From Lachnospiraceae bacterium (GTDB lineage Bacteria; Bacillota; Clostridia; Lachnospirales; Lachnospiraceae), in NCBI GenBank assembly GCA_022510725.1, contig JAFLSW010000007.1:1-64000 (forward strand): a DNA stretch of 64,000 nt, given 5' to 3'. The translations under genes were made by a program, and so were the position numbers. The notes under the pieces were generated by a model, which saw nothing but the letters and a program-made list of their open reading frames with translations, ran no database searches and was not told where the DNA came from. This document shows, piece after piece, positions 52,332 through 60,899 of the stretch (position 1 is the stretch's first letter; each line of letters starts with the position of its first letter).

Positions 52332-52922
52332 ATGAAAAAAAGAATTTTACTTATCTTTTTATCAGCCCTGCTTTTATCAGGCTGCGGCTCTAATGACAGA
52401 GCAAAGTAAACGCCGCTTTTACCGTTGCCTTTTTGTAAACTGCCGTTTTGGATCCCCAAGTGATAGAACAGATCCAGAATGATGATGCTTTATCTCCGGC
52501 TATGAAAGACTATCTGTTGGGAAACAGGACTGCCCTGATCGGAAGCGATGTGGAATTTAAAGATATCAAAGAACCGCCTTTGCCGGGAGAATCGGTTTCT
52601 TTGCATGAGGAAGATGGCATGCTTTCCTTAAATTTTACAACGGACTGGATAAGCTATAAAACTTATTCGTTTTTATATAAAAACGGTTGTTATTTCTATG
52701 GCGGTCCAAACAGTCCTCAATATCGGTATCAGGCTTACGGCATACTGTGAGAAAAACGGAATCAGATTATATACAGAGGATGAGATGGAACGGATTCTTG
52801 AAGAATATCATGCTTCTTTGGGCTTTGCTGAAGAATATCAAGCCTTTTTGAACTATTCCGACTCCACTTGGGGATTTGATGATGATTTGGTAGAATGGCA
52901 TTCTTTGGCCACAATTAATTAA
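52332..52922 (+). pseudogene. Decayed seventh lipoprotein copy
   Basis: A good start (GGGAGGAAATAAAA then ATG at 52332) opens a signal peptide and lipobox, MKKRILLIFLSALLLSGC, but a TAA ends the frame at 52409. Homology resumes at 52448-52750: QIQNDDALSPAMKDYLLGNR runs to PGESVSL, then jumps directly to HEEDGMLSLNF, so the DMCNMIE-to-DCGMDG core is missing. A second gap and frame change joins YRYQAYGIL to YCEKNGIRLYTEDEMERILE (52698-52922), ending DLVEWHSLATIN. At least two internal deletions and a stop make it non-functional as a full protein. Confidence 0.85.
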
Positions 52923-52961
52923 ACATTACACTTTATTTCTTTTAATCCTGCTTCTCATCAG

Positions 52962-52990
52962 TTGAAAATTTACAATAAGTAAAGTATGAT
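52962..52990 (+). promoter_or_regulatory. Promoter of the malic enzyme gene
   Basis: TTGAAA and TATGAT with 17 bases between them, 39 bases before the ATG. No terminator is visible between the lipoprotein remnant and this promoter. Confidence 0.7.
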
Positions 52991-53029
52991 ATAGTAAGTA
53001 AAAACAAAGTAAAAAGTGAGGATGAGATT

Positions 53030-54184
53030 ATGTCTACGATCAACGAGAAAGCTTTAGAGCTGCACAAGGAATGGAACGGAAAGTTAGAAACAGTGTCCAA
53101 GACCCCGGTAAAATCCAGGGAAGACCTGTCCTTAGCATATACCCCCGGGGTAGCGGAGCCCTGTAAGGTCATTGCCGAAAACCCGGAGGCTGCTTATCAA
53201 TACACCATCAAAGCCAACACCATTGCCGTTGTATCCGACGGCAGCGCCGTTTTGGGACTGGGCAACATCGGCCCCCTTGCTGCCATGCCCGTTATGGAAG
53301 GCAAGGCGGTGCTTTTTAAAGAATTCGGCGGTGTCAATGCGGTGCCCATCTGCTTGGATACTCAGGATACAGAGGAGATCATTAAGGCAGTCACCTATTT
53401 AGCTCCCGCTTTTGGCGGCATCAACTTAGAGGACATCAGCGCACCCCGCTGCTTTGAGATTGAGGAAAGACTGAAACAGACCTTAAACATCCCGGTATTC
53501 CATGATGACCAGCACGGAACCGCCATCGTGGTCTTAGCCGGCACCATCAATGCCTTAAAGATCGTGAAAAAAGAAAAAGAAGACTGCAAGGTTGTCATAA
53601 ACGGCGCAGGCAGCGCAGGCGTTGCCATTGCCAAGCTCTTAATGACCGATGGCTTTACCAATGTAATCCTCTGCAACAGGAAAGGCATTGTCAGCAAAGA
53701 CAGAGATGACCTGAATTGGATGCAGCAGGAAATGGCTAATACCACCAACCCCAACAATGAGACAGGCTCTCTGGCAGATGCCCTAAAGGGCGCGGACATA
53801 TTCATCGGTGTCTCCGCTCCCAATACCGTCACTGCCGAAATGGTTTCTTCCATGAATCGGGATGCCATTATATTTGCCATGTCCAATCCCGTTCCGGAGA
53901 TCATGCCCGATGTGGCAAAGGCTGCGGGAGCAAGGATCGTAGGCACAGGCCGCAGCGATTTCCCCAACCAGATCAACAATGTGGTAGCTTTCCCCGGCAT
54001 CTTTAAGGGTGCTTTGGAGGGCAGGGCTCCCCAGATCACCGAAGATATGAAGCTGGCTGCTGCATATGCCATTGCCGGACTGGTTCCCGAGGATCAGTTA
54101 AATGAAGACAATATCATGCCGGAGGCTTTTAACCCTCAAGTGGCTGAGGTTGTGGCAAACGCTGTAAAGTCCCACATCCGGTAG
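53030..54184 (+). CDS. Malic enzyme (NAD(P)-dependent malate decarboxylating)
   Basis: Converts malate to pyruvate and CO2 with reduction of NAD(P). The 384-residue form is the short bacterial type. Visible motifs are LAYTPGVAEPCK, the catalytic-region Lys in YTIKANTIAVVSDGSAVLGLGN, the metal-binding DDQHGTAIV and the nucleotide site VVINGAGSAGVAIAKL. The coenzyme preference cannot be read with confidence. It is followed six bases later by the radical SAM gene. Confidence 0.95.
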   Translation: MSTINEKALELHKEWNGKLETVSKTPVKSREDLSLAYTPGVAEPCKVIAENPEAAYQYTIKANTIAVVSDGSAVLGLGNIGPLAAMPVMEGKAVLFKEFGGVNAVPICLDTQDTEEIIKAVTYLAPAFGGINLEDISAPRCFEIEERLKQTLNIPVFHDDQHGTAIVVLAGTINALKIVKKEKEDCKVVINGAGSAGVAIAKLLMTDGFTNVILCNRKGIVSKDRDDLNWMQQEMANTTNPNNETGSLADALKGADIFIGVSAPNTVTAEMVSSMNRDAIIFAMSNPVPEIMPDVAKAAGARIVGTGRSDFPNQINNVVAFPGIFKGALEGRAPQITEDMKLAAAYAIAGLVPEDQLNEDNIMPEAFNPQVAEVVANAVKSHIR

Positions 54185-54190
54185 AAAAAC

Positions 54191-55150
54191 ATGATACAGG
54201 ATTGGGGCGGAAAGCCCTACTACTCTTTGGATCATTATTGCAAGAAGACTTATGGGAAAAAGCTTTATAAGATTGCCTTAGACGGGGGCTTTACCTGTCC
54301 AAACAGGGACGGTACTCTGGATAAAAGAGGCTGTATCTTTTGCAGCGAAGGAGGCAGCGGCGAATTTGCCGTTCCCCTAAAGGGCACAAAGACCCGGGAA
54401 GAAATGGATGATGCCATCAGCCGGGGTCTTTCCCTTTTTCGCAGTACAAAGAGGGGAGATGCCTATATTGGCTATTTTCAGTCCTATACCGGCACCTACG
54501 GTCCTCCCGAAAGGCTATATGCACTCTACTCCTGTGCTCTTTCCCATGATAAAATAGCCGGCATTTCCATTGCCACCAGACCGGACTGTCTTGGGGATGC
54601 CGTGCTGGAGGTTTTGGACAGGCTCAAAAAAGAATATCCCCATAAATTTATCTGGATCGAGCTGGGACTGCAGACTGTTCACGAAGATACCGCCCTTTAT
54701 ATCCGACGGGGATATGGGCTTTCTGTATTTGAAGATGCAGCAAAACGCCTGCAGGAAAGGGACATTCCTCTTATTGTTCATGTGATCTTAGGACTGCCGA
54801 AGGAAACGGCGGATCGCAGCTTGGAAACGATATATTATGTAAACCAGTTTTCACCTTTTGGTATGAAACTGCAGCTTCTGCACATTTTAAAAGGAACGGA
54901 TCTTGCAGCGGAATACGAAAAAGGCCTGATTTCTGTCTATTCCAAAGAAGAATACTTATCCCTACTTTCCCGGTGCATAGCCGCCTTGAATCCTGAAACA
55001 GTCATTCACCGCATTACGGGAGATGGTCCCAAAAGGCTTTTGGTCGCACCGGAGTGGAGCGCCAATAAGCGGGATGTATTAAACAGCTTTCACCGTCTTT
55101 GTAAAGAGACCGGCTGTTATCAGGGAAAAGATTTTGAAAAATATAAATGA
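54191..55150 (+). CDS. TIGR01212-family radical SAM protein (YhcC-like)
   Basis: 319 residues. The radical SAM cluster-binding segment is FTCPNRDGTLDKRGCIFCSE, with SAM-domain blocks AGISIATRPDCLG and WIELGLQTVHEDTA. Members of this family (YhcC/YtqA) are widespread and poorly characterised; an RNA- or protein-modifying role is often assumed. It lies between malic enzyme and a DUF4364 gene on one transcript. The motif copy at 54835 encodes Tyr-Val-Asn; it is the only copy in a + strand gene. Confidence 0.9.
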   Translation: MIQDWGGKPYYSLDHYCKKTYGKKLYKIALDGGFTCPNRDGTLDKRGCIFCSEGGSGEFAVPLKGTKTREEMDDAISRGLSLFRSTKRGDAYIGYFQSYTGTYGPPERLYALYSCALSHDKIAGISIATRPDCLGDAVLEVLDRLKKEYPHKFIWIELGLQTVHEDTALYIRRGYGLSVFEDAAKRLQERDIPLIVHVILGLPKETADRSLETIYYVNQFSPFGMKLQLLHILKGTDLAAEYEKGLISVYSKEEYLSLLSRCIAALNPETVIHRITGDGPKRLLVAPEWSANKRDVLNSFHRLCKETGCYQGKDFEKYK

Positions 55151-55164
55151 TTTGAGGCATCAAG

Positions 55165-55680
55165 ATGACACAAGAACCTATCGCTTTATATAAACTGATC
55201 GTACTATATATGTTAAACAGGGTGGATTTTCCCCTGACCAGAGCTCAGGTTGAGACCTTTATCCTGGATAAGGAATACACCACCTATCTGACCTTGCAAC
55301 AGGCCATCGGAGAGCTTTGCGAGGATCATATGATCGACGCAAAGACCCTTGGGAACCGCACCCATCTTACCTTGACGGAGGAAGGCCGGTCCGATCTGCA
55401 TTTCTTTGAACAAAACATCTCTTCCGCCATTAAGGCGGAGATCGACGCCTACTTAAAAGAAAACTCCATGGCTTTACGCAATGAAGTTTCCGTAACGGGA
55501 CAATATGACCGCACTTCCAAAGGCAGCTATCAGGCTGTACTCACCGCCAAAGAACGGGGTGAGATCTTGGTGGAATTAAAGCTTACCGTTCCCGATGAAG
55601 ACAGCGCTGCTTCTTTCTGCCATCACTGGCAGCAAAAAAGCCAGGAGATTTATGCCATGCTGATGAAGGAGCTTTTCTGA
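55165..55680 (+). CDS. DUF4364 protein
   Basis: 171 residues, no signal or membrane segment. The N-terminal part resembles a winged helix (KLIVLYMLNRVDFPLTRAQ and YLTLQQAIGELCEDHMIDAK), with TLTEEGRSDLHFFE and a beta-rich C-terminal half. It matches the DUF4364 family of Firmicutes, likely DNA-binding but uncharacterised. Last gene of the malic enzyme transcript; the 57-base convergent gap to the phosphodiesterase gene shows no terminator. Confidence 0.85.
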   Translation: MTQEPIALYKLIVLYMLNRVDFPLTRAQVETFILDKEYTTYLTLQQAIGELCEDHMIDAKTLGNRTHLTLTEEGRSDLHFFEQNISSAIKAEIDAYLKENSMALRNEVSVTGQYDRTSKGSYQAVLTAKERGEILVELKLTVPDEDSAASFCHHWQQKSQEIYAMLMKELF

Positions 55681-55737
55681 GCGCCTCTTTGTCATATCCA
55701 CCAACTGTAACTATCAAGATACTTTCCATATCTTATT

Positions 55738-57036
55738 TCATAATGCAAGCATCTCATCCAGACATCTGCCATCCGCATCAGGTAAAGTAACACCTATTAT
55801 TTTTGCAAGGGTGGGACCCTCATCGTACAAATGCATGGAGGGTATTTCCACGCCTTCCCGTATACCATAGCCAAGGGCAAGAAAAAAGGTATCATACCCG
55901 GATTTGTCCGGATGATAGCCGTGAGTTGCCCGCATTTTCTTGCCTTTTGCCTGAGAAACCGGCTCTGTCAAGGTATGAAAGTCATCCAAAAAGTAAACTG
56001 ACTCCCGCCCTTCAATTAAAAAGACACATTTGTCATCTGCTCCCATTTTTCTTGCATTTTTGCAAGTATAAATTTTTTCTATACCAAAAGTTAAATCATC
56101 CTTATATTTCTTTAACAAATTTCTCAGTCGAACATATTCTTCTTTGTTCGGCTTTTTTCGCGGGTTTCGATAAATATAGACAGACCCGTCACAATTTTTT
56201 GCAATATAAGTATAGTCCGTGATCACCCCATTTTTCACCTTTAAAAAGCCATTTTTCTGCAGGAAATAATTCAAATACACAATTCTCTCCGTTTGAAGCT
56301 GATAATGGTCCCCAAGTATAACAACTGTTGTTTTATCCATGTCTCCTGTCCGTTCCAATTGGTCCAAAAGCTCTCCCAAACGCCTGTCATGTCTTTGTAA
56401 GGCTTCTTTCACATGGGGATGATCCACCCCATAGTCATGACGCATGGTATCCACATCAGTATAATGGATCATCATCATCTGCGGATGATACTTTTCCATG
56501 GTATAGAGGGCGCATTGATGGAGAAAATCGTCCAGGGCAGGTTGTTTTACCCCATCCCTGATGTGCCCAAATCGTTTCAGCAGATCAAGCTCATAAAAAA
56601 GGCTGCCGTTTGCAGCAGAGACCATGATCTGATTTTGCCAGGGTCTGTTGGCTAAGACCTCCGGCAGATTGTAGGTTATTTTGCTCTTGGCGGTTACCGG
56701 CCACAACAAAGAAGCGGTCTTCCATCCCAGCTTATGGGCTTCGTCATAAAGGGTGGTGCCTTTTATAAATCGTCTCTGCCACATCCAGTCCGGCTTTTTG
56801 CGCTTTGGCTGCAACAGGGTATTGTTGATGATGCCGTGATTGACAGGCTTTTTCCCCGTTACAATGGAGGTATGGGCCGGATAAGTAAGGGAAGGATATA
56901 CGCTTTTTACATGGGCGCACTTGGCTCCCTGTTGCCAAAGCCTGCCGAAATTGGGTAGGGTACGCAAATAGGGCAGATCTTTTTCTCCTACCGCATCTAA
57001 TGAGATCATGATCAGTCTTCTGTGGATTTCAGCCAT
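55738..57036 (-). CDS. Type I phosphodiesterase/nucleotide pyrophosphatase-like (alkaline phosphatase superfamily)
   Basis: 432 residues. Metal and nucleophile blocks of the superfamily are visible: MISLDAVGEKD, the Thr nucleophile in PAHTSIVTGKKPVNHGI, YTDVDTMRHDYGVD, VILGDHYQ and MRATHGYHP. There is no signal peptide, so it is probably cytoplasmic. The start at 57036 is supported by AAGGAG and overlaps the 3' end of rarA by 25 bases. Substrate unknown; a phosphodiester or phosphonate is likely. Confidence 0.88.
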   Translation of the reverse strand: MAEIHRRLIMISLDAVGEKDLPYLRTLPNFGRLWQQGAKCAHVKSVYPSLTYPAHTSIVTGKKPVNHGIINNTLLQPKRKKPDWMWQRRFIKGTTLYDEAHKLGWKTASLLWPVTAKSKITYNLPEVLANRPWQNQIMVSAANGSLFYELDLLKRFGHIRDGVKQPALDDFLHQCALYTMEKYHPQMMMIHYTDVDTMRHDYGVDHPHVKEALQRHDRRLGELLDQLERTGDMDKTTVVILGDHYQLQTERIVYLNYFLQKNGFLKVKNGVITDYTYIAKNCDGSVYIYRNPRKKPNKEEYVRLRNLLKKYKDDLTFGIEKIYTCKNARKMGADDKCVFLIEGRESVYFLDDFHTLTEPVSQAKGKKMRATHGYHPDKSGYDTFFLALGYGIREGVEIPSMHLYDEGPTLAKIIGVTLPDADGRCLDEMLAL

Positions 57037-58343
57037 CGCATATGCTCCTTGATCTTTTTTTCATAGCCATTGTCACTGGGCTTATAAAATTCCCTGCCGT
57101 TTAACTCATAGGGCAGATATTGTTGGTTTACATAATGTTTGTCATAGTTATGGGCGTACAAATAGCCGATGCCCCGATCCAGCTTTGCCGCTCCTTTATA
57201 ATGGGCATCCTGCAAATGCGGCGGGATAGGCAGACTTCCACTTGATTCTACCTCACTTCTAGCTTCTCCTACTGCCATGCAGGCCGCATTGCTTTTGGGT
57301 GCGCTGGCTATATAGCAGACCGCTTCCGATAAAATGATCTCCGCCTCCGGCATGCCTATCCGGTCTACTGCCTGGGCAGCGCTGACAGCCACAGTCAGGG
57401 CATTGGGATCTGCCAGTCCTACATCCTCCGCCGCACAGATCATGATCCTGCGGGTAATGAAATTCAGATCCTCACCCGCATGCAGCATCCTTGCCAGATA
57501 GTAGACTGCCGCATCCGGATCGGAACCTCTCATGCTCTTAATAAAGGCCGATACGGTATCATAGTGGTTGTCCCCTGTTTTATCGTATCTGACCACCCTC
57601 TTCTGGATACATTCCTTTGCTACCTCTAAGGTAATGTGAATCTTTTCATCTTCACTCCGCTCTGTGGTCATGATCCCCAGTTCTATGGCATTTAAGGCGC
57701 ATCTGGCGTCCCCGCCGGATAATTCCGCCAAAAACTCCACCGCCTCATCGTCGATCACCGCGCCGTAAGCCCCCATTCCCTTCTTTTCATCATAGACTGC
57801 CCGCTGTATCAGTTCTTTGATATCTTCCTTCTCCAAAGGCTTTAATTCAAATACCACCGAACGGGAAAGAAGAGCGTTATTTACTTCAAAATAAGGATTT
57901 TCCGTAGTGGCACCAATGAGGACCAGGGTACCGTCCTCTACAAAGGGCAAAAGATAATCCTGCTGCCCTTTATTAAAACGATGAATCTCGTCTACAAACA
58001 AAATGGTCTTTTTACCGTACATGCCGGTGTCCGCTTTTGCCTTTTCCACCACCGCTTCCATGTCTTTTTTCCCTGCAACAGTGGCATTGATCTGGGTAAA
58101 TAAGGCGCTGGTGGTATTGGCAATGACCTTGGCAAGGGTGGTCTTTCCCGTACCCGGCGGGCCGTAAAAGATCACGCTCCCCAGCTTGTCCGCCATAATG
58201 GCCCGATACAGCATCTTATCTTTTCCGATGATATGGCGCTGTCCCACTACCTCGTCCAGGGCAGCAGGGCGCATCCTGGCTGCCAAAGGGGATTCCTGCT
58301 CCATCTTATTTTCTCTCATATAATCAAACAGATTCATATCCAT
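57012..58343 (-). CDS. rarA: Replication-associated recombination protein RarA (MgsA)
   Basis: AAA+ ATPase that acts at stalled replication forks, related to clamp loader subunits. The 443 residues show the AARMRPAALDEVVGQRHI entry segment, Walker A FYGPPGTGKTTLAK, Walker B ILFVDEIHRFNK, sensor IGATTENPYFEV, and the C-terminal tetramerisation region with LPIPPHLQDAHYKGA. It is 14 bases after the deacetylase gene and overlaps the phosphodiesterase gene downstream. A GTTTACATAA copy at 57126 encodes Tyr-Val-Asn. Confidence 0.95.
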   Translation of the reverse strand: MDMNLFDYMRENKMEQESPLAARMRPAALDEVVGQRHIIGKDKMLYRAIMADKLGSVIFYGPPGTGKTTLAKVIANTTSALFTQINATVAGKKDMEAVVEKAKADTGMYGKKTILFVDEIHRFNKGQQDYLLPFVEDGTLVLIGATTENPYFEVNNALLSRSVVFELKPLEKEDIKELIQRAVYDEKKGMGAYGAVIDDEAVEFLAELSGGDARCALNAIELGIMTTERSEDEKIHITLEVAKECIQKRVVRYDKTGDNHYDTVSAFIKSMRGSDPDAAVYYLARMLHAGEDLNFITRRIMICAAEDVGLADPNALTVAVSAAQAVDRIGMPEAEIILSEAVCYIASAPKSNAACMAVGEARSEVESSGSLPIPPHLQDAHYKGAAKLDRGIGYLYAHNYDKHYVNQQYLPYELNGREFYKPSDNGYEKKIKEHMRWLKSTED

Positions 58344-58357
58344 AGTATCTTTCCTCT

Positions 58358-59086
58358 TTAATTCAACAGCAATTCTTCCACCGTCACAAATTCATAGCCC
58401 TGCTTTTGCAGTTCATCGATAATGGTAAGGGCCGCACGGACGCTGGTCTGATATTGATCGTGCATTAAGATAATACCATTTTCTCTGGCATTCGTCACTA
58501 CCCTCCGGACTACCTTAGAAGCATCCTTCGTGCTCCAGTCCAGGGGATCGATATTCCACAAAACACAGATCATGCCCGTCTGCTGCTCCAAAGACTTGCT
58601 GTATTCTCCAAAGGGAGGCCTGATAAACTGCGGGGATTGGCCGGTAGTCTGTTCAAGCAGCTCATTGACAGTATAAACCTCTTTTTCTATCAAGGCCTCG
58701 TCTGCCCGTGCAAGACTGACATGGTGATAGGTGTGGTTGCCGATCAGGTGTCCGTCCTCCGCCATTTCTTTGACCAGCTCCGGATACTGTTCCACAGCAC
58801 TGCCCATGAGAAAAAATGTGGCCTTTACCTTCCGTTCCCTCAGCCCTTCTAAAAGTAAGGGGGTATAAATGGGATGAGGACCGTCATCAAAGGTAAGGGC
58901 GATCTTTTTGGTTTCTTTCACTTCGGTCTCTTCCTCTCCGGATTGCTCCTTTTCGTTATTTGGCCGGGCATACAAAGCTTCCCCCAAACTTTCACGAATT
59001 TCTGTCTGCTTGTTTAAACAGACACCAAAAAGCAGCAAACCCATCACCCCACAAAAGATTAGGATTGCTGCTGTCCTCTTTCTCAT
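58358..59086 (-). CDS. Membrane-anchored polysaccharide deacetylase (PdaA-like)
   Basis: 242 residues from the ATG at 59084-59086, with GGAG upstream. An N-terminal signal anchor (KRTAAILIFCGVMGLLLFGV) is followed by a NodB domain: IALTFDDGPHP, LIGNHTYHH with the His pair, FIRPPFGEYS and ILMHDQYQTS. NodB enzymes deacetylate peptidoglycan or other N-acetylated glycans outside the membrane. It is transcribed toward rarA. Confidence 0.92.
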   Translation of the reverse strand: MRKRTAAILIFCGVMGLLLFGVCLNKQTEIRESLGEALYARPNNEKEQSGEEETEVKETKKIALTFDDGPHPIYTPLLLEGLRERKVKATFFLMGSAVEQYPELVKEMAEDGHLIGNHTYHHVSLARADEALIEKEVYTVNELLEQTTGQSPQFIRPPFGEYSKSLEQQTGMICVLWNIDPLDWSTKDASKVVRRVVTNARENGIILMHDQYQTSVRAALTIIDELQKQGYEFVTVEELLLN

Positions 59087-59162
59087 ACCTAACTCCAACG
59101 GTATCTTCTTTTATTATACTATATGTAAGGGATTTTAAAGTATTACGGATACATACCCTTGG

Positions 59163-59192
59163 TTTCTACAAAAATGCAATTGTATCTGTCAA
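59163..59192 (-). promoter_or_regulatory. Possible promoter of the deacetylase gene
   Basis: Perfect TTGACA and TAGAAA on the - strand with 18 bases between them, just at the end of the ASKHA gene. A second TATAAT lies closer to the gene (59115-59120) with only weak upstream boxes. Confidence 0.45.
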
Positions 59193-60676
59193 TTGCTGCC
59201 AAGGTTAATGTAGTTTACATAACTTTCCATAAAATCCGGTTCCTGGGCCAGATTGATGGACTGCAACTGTGCCGGCAGCACTCTGTTTTCTCCCCTTAAT
59301 ATCATTCTTCCATAAACTGCAGCTCCTAAAAGTGCCGTATTTCCACAAGCAACAGCCTTTTTTGCAAGATCAGCCGGAAGCAGGCCGATTTCTGCACTGT
59401 CTTCCGGATTCAGATAATATCCAAAGCCTCCTGCCAAATAGACCTGATCCACATCCTTTTCCCCGATTCCCGCCTTTTTGAAAAGCATATCGATACCGCA
59501 GCGCACTGCCGCTTTGGCAAGCTGAAGCTGCCTGATCTGTTCCTGGGAAAAGGTCAATGTCCCTTCCTGTAAGGCAATGGAAATGCCGGTCTCAAAATAG
59601 GCATCATCCAGCGTGCCTGTTTCATCCACAATGCCCTCCCGATACAGTTTTGCCAAAAGCGCCACCATATCGCTTCCGAAAAATCCGGTCCCCGCCGCTC
59701 CGTCAAAGGCCGGACCTGCCGCCGCAGCAGTGGCAAATCCCTGTTTATCCCGATACAATACCATTTCCGCATTGGTACCCAAGTCTAAAAACAGCTTCCA
59801 GCCGGTTCCCGATGAAAAGGCAGGTTCCTTCTCCTCCAAATAATCCAGTGCATATATTCCCGATGCAATATCTCCGCCTACAAAGGCAGAAAATCCGGGC
59901 ATAATATAGGTCTTGATGCTGCCGATCTCCCATTCTGTCTCCTCCAAAAGCTCCGGCACAAAAGGTGCCTTAGCAAGCTTTTCCACATTGAGTCCCAGTA
60001 AAAGATGTACCATTGTGGTGTTTGCAGCAATAATGAGCAGATCTGCCTTCTCCCCCTTTTGATTGAGACAAGCAATGCCTTCTGACAGCTGTCTGCCTAT
60101 CAATTTCTTTAACTCCGCTTGTCTGCCGGATAGGGAAGCCTCCATTCTGGTCATCACATCCGCCCCCAGCTTTCTTTGGGCATTTACAGCTTTGTAAACA
60201 TCTACGACACTTCCGTCACTTTTCTTTCTTTTCTCTAAGACCACGGTAGTTGTGCCTATATCCGCCACAAAAAAACAAGATTGACCCAATCGATCGCATC
60301 CTTTGTCAGTAATTTGATCATCTTGCGCCCATGCGATGTCAAATTTCCCCGAAATGACATCGGTTTTCCCTTCTTTTATCAGTATTACACAATCTTCTGA
60401 CATTTGTGTCATGCACGCCAGCCGCACACCCTGCCGCAATTCTTCTGCCGAAAGAAGTTTTCTTTCCTGGGGCTTAGGAAGGGGTGCGCCTTTCTCAAAA
60501 TAGACCCGGCAGCCTCCGCAGATGCCTTTGCCGCCGCAAGGCGCGCTAAGAGGAATCCCTGCTTTTTCACATAGCAAAAGTAAGCTCTCTCCCTTATGGA
60601 AAGAAAGCTTACTTTCTATGATCTCTTCATTTATGGACTTGTCTTTATACCTGATGGTGATCTGCCCCTGGGTCAT
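59189..60676 (-). CDS. Ferredoxin-ASKHA protein (RACo/DUF4445 type)
   Basis: 495 residues. A 2Fe-2S ferredoxin-like domain (about 5-95) has Cys residues in SAPCGGKGICGGC and RLACMTQ. An ASKHA ATPase domain follows (about 130-470) with FVADIGTTTVV, the phosphate loops LFLDLGTNAEM and AGGFGYYLNPEDSAEIGLLP. This layout matches RACo, the ATP-dependent reductive activators of corrinoid methyltransferase proteins, and the DUF4445 family. No corrinoid protein or methyltransferase is nearby, so its client is unknown. The last residues ESYVNYINLGSN include a motif copy (59213). Confidence 0.88.
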   Translation of the reverse strand: MTQGQITIRYKDKSINEEIIESKLSFHKGESLLLLCEKAGIPLSAPCGGKGICGGCRVYFEKGAPLPKPQERKLLSAEELRQGVRLACMTQMSEDCVILIKEGKTDVISGKFDIAWAQDDQITDKGCDRLGQSCFFVADIGTTTVVLEKRKKSDGSVVDVYKAVNAQRKLGADVMTRMEASLSGRQAELKKLIGRQLSEGIACLNQKGEKADLLIIAANTTMVHLLLGLNVEKLAKAPFVPELLEETEWEIGSIKTYIMPGFSAFVGGDIASGIYALDYLEEKEPAFSSGTGWKLFLDLGTNAEMVLYRDKQGFATAAAAGPAFDGAAGTGFFGSDMVALLAKLYREGIVDETGTLDDAYFETGISIALQEGTLTFSQEQIRQLQLAKAAVRCGIDMLFKKAGIGEKDVDQVYLAGGFGYYLNPEDSAEIGLLPADLAKKAVACGNTALLGAAVYGRMILRGENRVLPAQLQSINLAQEPDFMESYVNYINLGSN

Positions 60677-60705
60677 GTCTGTATCCTTTATGCAAATGAT
60701 ATAAA

Positions 60706-60879
60706 TTATACAAATTGATTGGTCTCTTCGTTATAAACATAACCGATTCCGGACAGTTTATCAAGTAATGTCTGCTTTTTTACATCCTCGTTTTCACACA
60801 GATCATCTAAGGACTTGTAATAATCCCTTAATTTTAAGTTTACATAACTCAGCATCATCACCGGATCATTGGGCAACAT
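60706..60879 (-). CDS. DUF4250 protein, 57 residues
   Basis: Found by reading the gap before the HtrA gene's end. The frame reads MLPNDPVMMLSYVNLKLRDY, continues with KSLDDLCENEDVKKQTLLDK and ends LSGIGYVYNEETNQFV. This is the DUF4250 pattern, a short helical protein of unknown function common in Clostridia. GAGGTAAGA precedes the ATG. It lies 20 bases after the HtrA gene and 29 bases before the ASKHA gene. A motif copy at 60838 encodes its Tyr-Val-Asn. Confidence 0.85.
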   Translation of the reverse strand: MLPNDPVMMLSYVNLKLRDYYKSLDDLCENEDVKKQTLLDKLSGIGYVYNEETNQFV

Positions 60880-60899
60880 TGCTCTTACCTCGCTTTTCT

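Noticed and set aside
53395-54072. A 225-codon - strand frame inside the malic enzyme gene
   Set aside because: The + strand frame carries all malic enzyme motifs; the opposite frame is a codon-bias shadow.
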